Shown here in pieces: positions 18,331 through 26,006 of a stretch of DNA of 64,000 nucleotides (its first letter is position 1; each line of letters begins with the position of its first letter). A program made the position numbers and the translations under genes. The notes under the pieces were generated by a model. It saw nothing but the letters and a program-made list of their open reading frames with translations. It was not told the DNA's origin and did not search any database. Source of the stretch: Paraburkholderia fungorum (GTDB lineage Bacteria; Pseudomonadota; Gammaproteobacteria; Burkholderiales; Burkholderiaceae). The stretch lies in the NCBI RefSeq assembly GCF_900099835.1, contig NZ_FNKP01000001.1, forward strand, positions 496,001 through 560,000. The letters run 5' to 3'.

Positions 18331-18657
18331 ATGATGAATTCCGAACTGGCCGCCGAATTGGCCGACGAGGCACAACTGAAGAACGCTATACGCGAGTTGC
18401 GCAGGCTCCGAAAAGAAAGCGGGCCCCTTAATCGTGCATGGTCAGATACACGTCTCACCAGACAGCGCTACGAGCGAGAATACGCGTTCGCGGTCAAGCA
18501 ACTACGGGAACGGGAGAATCAAATCATGGATAAATTATGGCCCTATCTCGCTAAGATCGAGCAGCTAGAGAAACAGGTGAGGAAGTTGGATCGAAAGATG
18601 CGGAAAGCGCATTCCGGCTCGAAAACTAATCCGACCAGACGGCAGCGAGCTCCATGA
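18331..18657 (+). CDS. Coiled-coil protein paired with the recombinase (copy 1)
   Basis: A 108-residue, highly charged, almost wholly helical protein. Heptad-like stretches are ELAAELADEAQLKNAIRELR, REYAFAVKQLRERENQIMD and KIEQLEKQVRKLDRKMRKAH. It shares the invariant core NRAWSDTRLxxQRYExxY and the tail LEKxxRxLDRKxRKA with the gene at 26007-26363, and both follow a recombinase copy. The start is the first of two adjacent ATGs at 18331. The function is unknown; constant pairing with the recombinase suggests an accessory role. Confidence 0.6.
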   Translation: MMNSELAAELADEAQLKNAIRELRRLRKESGPLNRAWSDTRLTRQRYEREYAFAVKQLRERENQIMDKLWPYLAKIEQLEKQVRKLDRKMRKAHSGSKTNPTRRQRAP

Positions 18658-19190
18658 TGAAGCTCGCTGTCCTATCGCGTGCTCGAAGCAGATGAGCTGC
18701 TTGGAGAAGCGCTGGCGAGCACAAAAGACGGCAGCGTGAGCAGACCGAGGGCAGACCTTAACAGGCAGCACACCGGTTTCCCTGGGCGGCATCGAAGGTC
18801 AAACCGGTACCGCTGGCGTGCGTCATCTGATCGGCGATAGCAACCTAATTTGTACCGGGAGCAGCGTTGCAAAAGAGATTTTGCGCAGCGTGCGTACGGA
18901 GCATGAGCGAATTTCCGCATTCACGATTTGCGTAGCACCTTCGCATCATGGCTTGTGATGGACGGAGTTTCGCTGTATGTAGTGAAAAGGATCTGTTGGG
19001 GAATTCGTTGGTTTCGGTCACAGAGCGGTCCGCCCATCTTTCGCCAGCACAGGGAGAGCGGCGGGGGATACCTTGAGGTCGCCAATCGGTTTTCAGGCCG
19101 TCGACTTGGAGGTATTGTTCGACGTGTTTCGACACGGTGCTCTTGTATGTCAGGGCGAACAGTGATAAGTTGCGGAAAAATATTATCTAA
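18658..19190. other. Spacer with an integrase fossil
   Basis: A 533-bp stretch without an intact gene. The only recognisable content is the integrase fragment described separately at about 18914-19065. The rest (18658-18910 and 19066-19190) shows no signature. Confidence 0.45.
18914..19065 (+). pseudogene. Fragment of a phage-type tyrosine integrase C-terminus
   Basis: NFRIHDLRSTFASWLVMDGV then SLYVVKR in one frame, continued in another frame by LLGNSLVSVTERSAHLSP. Together they match the HDLRHTFASWLV ... LLGHS ... TERYAHLSP end of phage integrases. The second His of HDLRH and the catalytic Tyr have both become Ser, and there is a frameshift between the halves. It belongs to a different integrase lineage from the module at 17875 and 24822. 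Confidence 0.75.
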
Positions 19191-19655
19191 ATGGGGCGCT
19201 TGGTGAGCGGAAAGACGTTTGCACATAATTATGCGATACAGGTACAGGCTGCGGTAAATAACGAGTGTACTTGTCCTCCGACTAATGCTCTTCCCATTAA
19301 GGAAGATGTGACCGTCTTTCGTTGGACATTTAATCCGCTCACGAACCAAAGTTTCGTTCCGCAAGGGGTCTCAAGTCCGACCATTTTGAATAAAAAGAGT
19401 TGCGAGAAGAAATGTGCCTATTTCTCGCTATCTTTTTATAAATCGGAGCTAGAGTCTCGGTCCGCATGGAAATATATCAAAAAGAATGTGCCAAATTTCC
19501 ATCAAATCGTGGGCGATGCGGTCGCCAAGGGGCATTTGGAGGCTGGCGATGGTTTGCTTACGCCAGTTGATAAAAAGGGACACGTGGAGCTGCACGAGGA
19601 TGTTGGAAACATTCCTTGGCAACAGCGATTTACGATTATTGGAACACTGCCATGA
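19191..19655 (+). CDS. Unknown protein, first gene of an AT-rich three-gene cassette
   Basis: A 154-residue soluble protein. The N-terminal part holds CTCPP and KKSCEKKC, four cysteines that could bind metal (near residues 26-28 and 71-75). The C-terminal half (WKYIKKNVPNFHQIVGDAVA, then LEAGDGLLTPVDKKGHVELH) is mixed alpha/beta. No family is recognised. Codons are A/T-rich, unlike the host. Its TGA overlaps the next ATG (ATGA), and that gene overlaps a third, so the three are made together. The start at ATG 19191 lacks a clear ribosome-binding site. Confidence 0.55.
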   Translation: MGRLVSGKTFAHNYAIQVQAAVNNECTCPPTNALPIKEDVTVFRWTFNPLTNQSFVPQGVSSPTILNKKSCEKKCAYFSLSFYKSELESRSAWKYIKKNVPNFHQIVGDAVAKGHLEAGDGLLTPVDKKGHVELHEDVGNIPWQQRFTIIGTLP

Positions 19656-20242
19656 GGAAGCTCGAGGGAAAAACGGGCGGCGTCCTTACATACAAAAATA
19701 TAGAGTGGGTTTGCGATATTCTCGAATATGAAATACCTCTGCTGTCTTTTTATAAGTTAGGGCGAAAACTTCTTTTCTGTTTGTGGGTGGAAAGGGAGAA
19801 GAGCAATGATAGATATCTGCTTTTTGATGTCTCCGCCGCGAATCTTGCTTCTTATTTCTCGGCTGATCTTTCGTTGCTGGAGATTATCGAAAATTCTACC
19901 CGAATAATTGCATTTGAGAGTAATGGAAAAGGTAGAAAAAATCTCCGGTTTGTGAAGTTTGAGAAGCTTTTTGACGATTATCGTCCGGCAGAGGATTCAT
20001 ATTTCGATCCCGCTTACGCTACTGATGACGCTGTCGAGTTGGCGAAGGAAAAGCAGGGGGATTATTATATTAATATCGATGGCGAATGGTATCTTGAAGA
20101 CTGGTCGGATGTGACGCATGTTTACAAGCAAGTTTATGCGTTTAATCATTCGATTCGAAATATAGATGCTCCGCATGTCGCTAAAGTTCAATCTGGAATA
20201 AATAGTCTTCCTTTTAGGGGGGGTACAGCGTTGTTAATGTGA
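19652..20242 (+). CDS. Unknown protein, second gene of the cassette
   Basis: A 196-residue soluble protein starting at ATG 19652 within the upstream stop. It begins with IEWVCDILEYEIPLLSFYKL and WVEREKSNDRYLLFDVSAA, a strand-helix pattern, then LSLLEIIENSTRIIAFESN. The acidic C-terminal part reads DYRPAEDSYFDPAYATDD and IDGEWYLEDWSD. No catalytic motif is evident. The sequence is AT-rich. It resembles small uncharacterised proteins in defence-type cassettes only in context, not by motif. Confidence 0.55.
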   Translation: MRKLEGKTGGVLTYKNIEWVCDILEYEIPLLSFYKLGRKLLFCLWVEREKSNDRYLLFDVSAANLASYFSADLSLLEIIENSTRIIAFESNGKGRKNLRFVKFEKLFDDYRPAEDSYFDPAYATDDAVELAKEKQGDYYINIDGEWYLEDWSDVTHVYKQVYAFNHSIRNIDAPHVAKVQSGINSLPFRGGTALLM

Positions 20243-20712
20243 TCAATTCGATGCAAGAGTCAATCCCGGCGACAGGACGCGTCCGGGTGGACTCGATTAG
20301 CTACGCGTCTCCGGGTCATATTGGCCTGAAGGTGGATGTTGCCGTTGCTAAAGACGTTGAAAGAGTGATGAAAGCTGTTTCGGGCGATGACGACTTCGAG
20401 GGTTTGAGAACCGTTTTTCGAGAGTGCCATAGTTTCCTCGTCGACAACGGACTTGCGACGTTGAGTTCCAGTGAATTCAACAAAGGTTACGCCTTGTACG
20501 AGGAGCTGACGGCGTCACTTCGTCAGTTCGCGGTCGAGCTATTAGAGCGCACGGGTCACGGTGCGGACATCAAGAAGATGGTGTCGGACGACTTTGCATT
20601 GCCGTTAGTGAAGACGCTGCTCGCGTACGTACGGCGAATCATGCGTCTGCGTCGGTATCTGGACGATGGCCTGATCACGAAGTTTGGCGGAAAACCGATC
20701 GAGAAAACATAG
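20239..20712 (+). CDS. Unknown protein, third gene of the cassette
   Basis: A 157-residue protein starting at GTG 20239 (GTGA overlap). It is mainly helical: VAKDVERVMKAVSGDDDFEG, FNKGYALYEELTASLRQFAV, then TLLAYVRRIMRLRRYLDDG. The alternating acidic and hydrophobic helices could mediate assembly with its partners. Composition is less AT-rich than the first two genes. No family is recognised. A 30-bp palindrome 172 bp downstream may terminate the operon. Confidence 0.55.
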   Translation: MINSMQESIPATGRVRVDSISYASPGHIGLKVDVAVAKDVERVMKAVSGDDDFEGLRTVFRECHSFLVDNGLATLSSSEFNKGYALYEELTASLRQFAVELLERTGHGADIKKMVSDDFALPLVKTLLAYVRRIMRLRRYLDDGLITKFGGKPIEKT

Positions 20713-21264
20713 CAGTGAGTGAACGAACTGGAAGGAAATTGGATGGGCTGGTGATTTGTGGCTCGGGCGTTCGTAAACTCGCCGTCTGAAATGGCTCTCG
20801 TTGCGTTGTTGTTTTGACACCGACGTGAGAGCTAGTTGACGCGTGAAAATAGGGCTGCGAGATGTGCGTGCGCATTGTAGAGTGCGAATCGCGGCCCTCG
20901 AGGGCCGCGATTCGTTCTAGAGCAATCATTGTCGACCACTTCGCGGGAAAAAGTCCGCGGTAGCTAGGCCCATTAACTAGGCGGCCATCGCAATCGAATA
21001 GCGTACTGCGTGGCCGTGTACATCAGACGTTATGTCAAAGCGTGATTTGCCGAAATGCCGAGTTAGTTAACTCTTGAAGGCGCTCGAGCTTGATCACCGA
21101 AGTAGGAGGGGGCGCTCCTCAGAAAGTTAGCCCCCTCGGACGATACTGGTACATTACTCCCGCTGGCTTCACCAAGCAGTTTCCAGCGTCTAGAAGACTC
21201 AACGTATCGGCAACTCGCCAACGTCCACACCGTGCGTCGGTATGGACTGCCGGTCCAGGCGGCA
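20713..21264. other. Spacer after the three-gene cassette
   Basis: 552 bp between the cassette and a minus-strand HTH gene. Apart from the palindrome at 20885-20914, I see no gene, repeat or RNA. Short open frames have no family resemblance. Confidence 0.4.
20885..20914. repeat. 30-bp perfect palindrome
   Basis: CGAATCGCGGCCCTC followed directly by its exact complement, centred on CTCGAG (between 20899 and 20900). It would form a strong loop-less hairpin. No T-run follows, so it may be a terminator of another type, a regulator site or a cruciform. Confidence 0.6.
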
Positions 21265-21531
21265 CTACTTGCCGTTCTTTCGTGCGTTCTTACGCAACTG
21301 GCTGATCCGCGCCTCACTCAGCCCTAGATAGTCTGCCGCGCCTTTGTTAGACCCGAGCGAGTTGGCAAGGTCATCTGCAAAGCGGGCCTTTCCATTTGCA
21401 GTGTGTCCGTTGTAAGTGGCCTTCGCCACCGCGCGAGTCACTTCTGCCTCCCTACGGATCGCCTGCGCTGCTGTCGCCAATCCAAATGCAACGACTTTCT
21501 CAAGCGCCTCAAGTTCCGGGTTTGTCGCCAT
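21265..21531 (-). CDS. Small HTH protein
   Basis: An 88-residue protein. The N-terminal helix LEALEKVVAFGLATAAQAIR is followed at the C-terminus by NKGAADYLGLSEARISQLRK, a good helix-turn-helix. Start chosen at ATG 21531 (MATNPELEALEK). The C-terminal HTH, with its xRISQ core, resembles that of the next upstream gene on the same strand (21738-22169), so the two may be distant relatives and regulate each other or element functions. A TTAGCTAA palindrome (21725-21732) lies between them. Confidence 0.55.
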   Translation of the reverse strand: MATNPELEALEKVVAFGLATAAQAIRREAEVTRAVAKATYNGHTANGKARFADDLANSLGSNKGAADYLGLSEARISQLRKNARKNGK

Positions 21532-21737
21532 TTGCGTTGCTCCGAAGTTTGAAAATGTGTTGTAGGGCAATGGGCGCCCTGTCCTGTGGCAGCCAGCGTA
21601 TCGCCAAACGGCACGAACACCATTTGACACATCAATAGCGCCGTTGCAGAGAAGTCGCAGTGAGCCACATCATCCGCCTGGCAGCCATGCAAGAAAGTTT
21701 AGCATATTGATTCTTTAAATTTTAGTTAGCTAAAAAA

Positions 21738-22169
21738 TCAAAAGTCTACCGGTTGCCAATTGACGGGCGAACTCATGACCTGACTAATCCGACCTTGGGT
21801 CACGTTGTACGTTCTAGCGACATCCCTGCCAGAAATGCCGTTGGAGATGTCAAACTTAATGGCAAGTTTCCGCAAGACGATTAGGTTCTTCTGCAGAACA
21901 TCGAAATGCCTAGCTTGGTGCTCCATCAGAAGAGGAACGAAGGAAGGAGCTGGAAGCATTGCAACACTTTGTGCCCTTCCGTGTGCCTGAGCCATCGCCT
22001 CATGCACGATTGCCGTTGACTCCCGGATCTGTTGCATGATGTCGAACATCATCTGGTACTCATTCGGATCCATCTCAACAAAGTCCTTTAGCGAGATAAA
22101 TTTTTTTGTATCAACTTTGGATGTCCAGCGTACGAAGAGCCTGCCCGCCATCTTTCCATGAGCGTTCAT
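21738..22169 (-). CDS. HTH protein with helical N-terminus
   Basis: A 143-residue protein starting at ATG 22169 (MNAHGKMAGRLFVRW). The central helical region (YQMMFDIMQQIRESTAIVHE, then HFDVLQKNLIVLRKLAIKFD) is followed by ISGRDVARTYNVTQGRISQV, a helix-turn-helix. The open frame extends 20 codons further without similarity. The family is unknown; it is a likely DNA-binding regulator of the island. Confidence 0.55.
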   Translation of the reverse strand: MNAHGKMAGRLFVRWTSKVDTKKFISLKDFVEMDPNEYQMMFDIMQQIRESTAIVHEAMAQAHGRAQSVAMLPAPSFVPLLMEHQARHFDVLQKNLIVLRKLAIKFDISNGISGRDVARTYNVTQGRISQVMSSPVNWQPVDF

Positions 22170-22262
22170 GGAAAGATGGCGAAAACCGAGTGGTATGGGA
22201 AGTGCGCTGCGGCACCACTCAGGAGCCACCAGAGCTAGAAGAGACGCTGGCGTAACGCGAGC

Positions 22263-22898
22263 CTACTCCGCCTGGATCCGGTCGAAGATTTTCTGGCCAT
22301 CCGGTGCGCCCGACATTGTCCTCAGAAAGACGACATTGCGGTCGAGGATCGTCCGGACCTCCGCGGCAGACAGGGGCTCCTCCAGCACCTTGAAGTCCGA
22401 TAGAACCTGATAGTGGCATTCATCGGCGTTGCCCTCGTATTCGGCCTTCAGTGTCTCGCCTGTGCCCTTGCCGTACGCCACAATGCCTTTGCCGTTCTCG
22501 TAGAGAAACACCACATCGTTTTTCTGGATACGGTCGATGTTGAGTTTCCAGTCTCCGTAGAACGCCGCCGCGATCCCTTCTTTCAGCATGCGCTGGTGAC
22601 TTTCAATGCTATGCCGCTTGTTGGTGTTGAGGATATGAAAACGTGGCGCGCCATTCGTTTCGGAAGCATCGGCGTCGCGGTTAAGCCGTTCGCTTTCGTT
22701 GAGCTGCTCAATCGCTTCAATGGCCTGCTGGATGCCTGCCCGCATCAGTTGACGCATGGCTTCCTGCCTCGTCAGCGAGCACTGTTCGGCGAACTCCTCG
22801 ATGAATGACTGTTCCTCCGGGGCGAGCCGGATGGTGCTGGCGATCAGTTCTTTCTTAGCGCTCTGTGCGCGCCGGATGATGTCGGTCAACTCGCTCAT
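22263..22898 (-). CDS. RHH-type N-terminus fused to an EVE/PUA-like domain
   Basis: A 211-residue protein. Residues 20-60 read IRLAPEEQSFIEEFAEQCSL TRQEAMRQLMRAGIQ, a ribbon-helix-helix-like DNA-binding segment. Residues 88-205 contain FHILNTNKRHSIESHQRMLK, IAAAFYGDWKLNIDRIQKND, VVFLYENGKGIVAYGKGTGE and a C-terminal VFLRTMSG, the pattern of the EVE/PUA-like fold, which reads modified bases in nucleic acids. The fusion would tie DNA binding to base-modification sensing, a theme in antiphage genes. A near-palindrome upstream (22954-22969) may be its operator. Confidence 0.6.
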   Translation of the reverse strand: MSELTDIIRRAQSAKKELIASTIRLAPEEQSFIEEFAEQCSLTRQEAMRQLMRAGIQQAIEAIEQLNESERLNRDADASETNGAPRFHILNTNKRHSIESHQRMLKEGIAAAFYGDWKLNIDRIQKNDVVFLYENGKGIVAYGKGTGETLKAEYEGNADECHYQVLSDFKVLEEPLSAAEVRTILDRNVVFLRTMSGAPDGQKIFDRIQAE

Positions 22899-22953
22899 GG
22901 TTTCTTGTTCTCGTATGGCTGAAGTGACACCATCATATCTATGAATTGAAAAA

Positions 22954-22969
22954 GATTCAAATTTAAATC
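22954..22969. promoter_or_regulatory. Near-palindromic AT-rich site in a divergent promoter region
   Basis: GATTCAAATTTAAATC, a 16-bp palindrome with one mismatched pair, lies between the RHH-EVE gene (minus) and the gene at 23067 (plus). It is a plausible operator for the RHH protein. Confidence 0.4.
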
Positions 22970-23066
22970 AAAAAAGAACTCAATGTAATTCACATTTGAT
23001 GTGACTTATGAAGTCGTGTTGTTGTGTGTGATAGTGTTTTTTATCAAATATATATAGAGAGAGACC

Positions 23067-23648
23067 ATGGCAACGGAATCGAATGAAACCAAGGGAAGCA
23101 CGCGTGACGTTGTGTTGCCTGGAACAGTGACTGATCTCGTCAAGGCGGTACGAGAGATCTTGGGACTGGCAAAAGATTTACGAGAGTTCGCGGGTTGGGG
23201 CATCGATGCGTTGGACAAAGGGCATCGTCGACGGGCGGCAAAAAGCGTTGATGCATTGACATTTGGTCCGGATCTGACCCGGCGTCCGCTAGAACGCATT
23301 GCCGCGGGACAGGGCACGGCAGACGACTATGAGCTGATCGCGAGGCGGCTGGGCGAATCTGCTGGCACCGTTGAGGAGAGCGTCGCGCGGTTGGAAAGGT
23401 ATCGCGACAGGCTGCGCGAAGCCTATGGGCTTGCGGCGGCCAACAAGCTGACGGATGTCCTGCGAGGTTATCGCGGCAAGCTGACGTTACGCGACGCGCT
23501 GATGTTGATGGTCGACGATTTCCGGGGCGATTTGTCTTCAACGGAGGCTCTGCAATACCAAGCCCAACATATATTGATCTCAATTGACCAATTGAACGCC
23601 GATCTCATTCAGCTGCACGACCTCATCATAGAACCAGCGCGCCCATGA
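23067..23648 (+). CDS. Unknown helical island protein
   Basis: A 193-residue soluble protein. VTDLVKAVREILGLAKDLRE is amphipathic; the middle has RRPLERIAAGQGTADDYELI and GTVEESVARLERYRDRLREA, and LRDALMLMVDDFRGD and QHILISIDQLNADLIQLHDL follow. It is mostly helical with no signal or membrane segment. The start has AGAGAGA upstream. It is divergent from the RHH-EVE gene. No family is recognised. Confidence 0.55.
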   Translation: MATESNETKGSTRDVVLPGTVTDLVKAVREILGLAKDLREFAGWGIDALDKGHRRRAAKSVDALTFGPDLTRRPLERIAAGQGTADDYELIARRLGESAGTVEESVARLERYRDRLREAYGLAAANKLTDVLRGYRGKLTLRDALMLMVDDFRGDLSSTEALQYQAQHILISIDQLNADLIQLHDLIIEPARP

Positions 23649-23738
23649 CGGCTCACACAGCTCTAATTCCTTCCATACCTTCTACCCCAGTGATGGGATT
23701 GAGGGTCGTTGACTCATGAAACAACCACGCGAGGTCAT

Positions 23739-24014
23739 ATGGGCACGACAGCCACACTGGACACCTGTGAATCGGCGGACGGCACCACGTCATGGCGGCT
23801 GTATGAAGAGCTCTTCGAGTCGGGCGCGGTCTATCTCGAACTAAAGGGGGTGCCGGTCGAGCTGGAAGTCACCGCGCAGGCACAGACCTGCCTCGTGGTG
23901 CGCCTGCCGCTCGACCTGGCCAGGCGGCTGGCCACCGCGAACGTCACGCCGGTCCAGTGGGACGAGATCGCGAAAAATCGCACCCTTGGAAAGGGGGGCA
24001 CGCACAGTGAATGA
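23739..24014 (+). CDS. Unknown small protein, first in the recombinase operon
   Basis: A 91-residue protein starting at ATG 23739. WRLYEELFESGAVYLELKGV, then VELEVTAQAQTCLVVRLPLD and ARRLATA form a beta-rich body. The gene overlaps the next by 8 nt. Four genes from here to the tyrosine recombinase are tightly packed and run the same way, so they look like one transcript. The function is unknown. Confidence 0.5.
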   Translation: MGTTATLDTCESADGTTSWRLYEELFESGAVYLELKGVPVELEVTAQAQTCLVVRLPLDLARRLATANVTPVQWDEIAKNRTLGKGGTHSE

Positions 24015-24537
24015 TCTTCAGGATCCGTTGACCGGCGACGCGGAACGTCATTACCTGCACTCCGTGCTGCGCGAAAGGATCGTCGAACACGCATTTGTGG
24101 GCGACGCGCTGCGCCGGCTGTGGCAGCGCGGCGTCACCGACGTCGAGGTAATGCGCTCCGAGTTCGACGCGGGCGGCTATGACCTGGTGATGAGTTATCG
24201 CCAGACTGTCCGCCACATCCAGTTCAACGTGATGGTGGCCGGGGGCAAACGGGCGAGCGTCACGGCGAGCCTGAAGCTGATGGACAAACCCAGCGGCTGC
24301 ATCCTCTGGATCGTGGTCACCGATGCGCTGGAGTTCCACTCCTTCCTGTGGTTCGGCAATGCACCCGGCGAGCCGCTGCCCGACCTCCGGACACTGAAGA
24401 CCGCGACCCACACAAAAGCCAATGCAGAAGGCATGAAGCGGGAGCGACCCGGCCAGCGGACCGTGCCGCGGAGCGCCTTCACGCCGCTCGCGTCACTGGA
24501 TGACGTGCTCGAGTGGCTTTTTGGGCGGCTGCCATGA
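24007..24537 (+). CDS. PD-(D/E)XK-like small protein
   Basis: A 176-residue protein starting at GTG 24007. VEVMRSEFDAGGYDLVMSYR is followed by TVRHIQFNVMVAGGKRA, then KPSGCILWIVV and FLWFGNAPGEPLPDL, and later THTKANAEGMKRERPGQRTV. Related small proteins I know of have IQLK at this point, where Lys would complete a nuclease-type E-x(n)-D-x-QxK site. Here Asn replaces it, so the nuclease activity may be lost. It could be an accessory of the recombinase operon or a degenerate nuclease. Confidence 0.5.
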   Translation: MNDLQDPLTGDAERHYLHSVLRERIVEHAFVGDALRRLWQRGVTDVEVMRSEFDAGGYDLVMSYRQTVRHIQFNVMVAGGKRASVTASLKLMDKPSGCILWIVVTDALEFHSFLWFGNAPGEPLPDLRTLKTATHTKANAEGMKRERPGQRTVPRSAFTPLASLDDVLEWLFGRLP

Positions 24538-24588
24538 GTCACTGCCCGGAGCCAGACAGCGTCACCACGCACCATCAAGGGAAGCACG

Positions 24589-24825
24589 ATGCTTGAATAT
24601 CAGGACAGGGTTATCCAGGAAGTCGCCGCCTGCACCTGCGACCGGTGCCAGAAACGCATGATGCCGGACGATTACGATTCCGGCTGGCATGAGCGCGTGT
24701 CGCTGTCGTTCCGCGGCGGCTTCGGGTCCATTTTTGGCGATGGTAATGAGGTTAGCGTCGATCTCTGCCAGCAGTGCGTCAAAGATACGCTTGGCGCCTG
24801 GCTGCGGATCACGCCCCAGTCATGA
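24589..24825 (+). CDS. Small zinc-ribbon-like protein upstream of the recombinase
   Basis: A 78-residue protein with two Cys pairs, CTCDRC (with the pair used being CDRC) at about residues 15-20 and CQQC at about 60-63, typical of a zinc ribbon. SLSFRGGFGSIFGDGNEVSV lies between them. Its stop overlaps the recombinase ATG by 4 nt (ATGA). Function is unknown; co-expression with the recombinase is implied. Confidence 0.55.
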   Translation: MLEYQDRVIQEVAACTCDRCQKRMMPDDYDSGWHERVSLSFRGGFGSIFGDGNEVSVDLCQQCVKDTLGAWLRITPQS

Positions 24826-25776
24826 ACCAGCTCATCATCCCGGGTGGCATGACCCCGCCCGCACTGGTCATTGCGGCGGGCGAGCGGGCTCGCATCCGCT
24901 TCTTGGAATTCTTTACAGCGGCGATCCGCAACTCGCACACGCGCCGCGCTTATGCACGGGCAGCCAGTAACTTCCTGACGTGGTGCGCCGACGCCGGCGT
25001 GATGTCGATTGATGCGGTGCAGCCGCTGCACGTCGCCACGTGGATCGAAATGCAGACGCAGACGTCCTCGGCACCCACCGTCAAGCAGCAGCTCGCGGCG
25101 ATCCGCCACCTGTTCGACTGGCTCGTCACGGGGCAGGTCGTTCCGCACAATCCGGCCGCGTCAGTACGCGGCCCCAGCCACACCACAAAGAAGGGCAAGA
25201 CGCCGGCGCTGGATGCGACCGAAGCGCGCCACCTGCTCGACAGCATCGATGTGACCACGCCGATTGGCCTGCGCGACCGGGCGCTGATTGCGCTGATGGT
25301 GTTTTCGTTCGCGCGCGTCGGCGCCGCGCTGGCGATGCGCGTCGACGATGTCTATGTGCAGCAGCGCCGCCTGTGGGTGCGGCTGCGCGAGAAGGGTGGC
25401 AAGGAACACGAGATGCCCTGTCACCACACACTGGAAACTTACCTGCACGAATATCTAGAACAGACGGGCCTGCGTGATGAACCGAAAAGTCTGCTGTTCC
25501 GCACGATCGCACGCGGCACCGCGCAGCTGAGCGCGCGAGCGCTGCCGCAGGCGAACGCGTATGCGATGGTGCGACGGCGCGCGCTCGCGGCCGGCATTGC
25601 TACAGCGATCGGCAATCACGTTCCGCGCGACCGGTATCACCGCCTATCTGGAAAACGGCGGCACGCTCGAGAACGCCGCGGCGATGGCCAACCACGCATC
25701 AATGCGCACCACGCAGCTGTATGACCGGCGCCGCGCCGACATCAGCCTGGATGAAGTCGAGCGGATTCGCCTATAG
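24822..25776 (+). pseudogene. Tyrosine recombinase, frameshifted near the catalytic His
   Basis: Starting at ATG 24822, a phage/XerC-like integrase. FLEFFTAAIRNSHTRRAYAR is the core-binding part, and FARVGAALAMRVDD carries the first catalytic Arg. Near 25617 the frame NHVPRDRYH should read NHTFRATGI; the other frame restores FRATGITAYLENGGTLENAA AMANHASMRTTQLYDRR, with HxxR, second His and catalytic Tyr. The fossil copy at 18066 has the two bases (AC) missing here. One 2-bp loss thus inactivates this copy unless the sequence is in error. It is coupled to the zinc-ribbon gene. Confidence 0.82.
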
Positions 25777-25920
25777 CGAATACTTGGCTCTCCGACCCGG
25801 TTGGTGACGCACCTCGGTCACGAAGATCTGGTGTGCCTCGATCCGAGATGCAGACGAATACAGTAGCGAGTGTCAGCATTTTGGGTGCGGTGATAAATAG
25901 CGTGCCTTCTGTCGGGTGAT

Positions 25921-25991
25921 GAGCGATAGCTCAGATAGGAGGCTACTGCGTTCGCGACGCCGAAGATGCGGAGTTCGACGATCTTTTCTCC
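25921..25991 (+). other. Degenerate tRNA-Ala-like sequence (probable old att site)
   Basis: TAGCTCAG of the D-arm, GCGTTCGC of the anticodon arm, GAAG, GGAGTTCGA of the T-arm and CTCCA at the 3' end follow each other with the same spacing as in the functional tRNA at 12088. The acceptor 5' end and several stems are damaged, so it is not a working tRNA. It directly follows a recombinase gene, as an attachment site would. Confidence 0.7.
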
Positions 25992-26006
25992 ATGAAAGTA
26001 CGGCCC

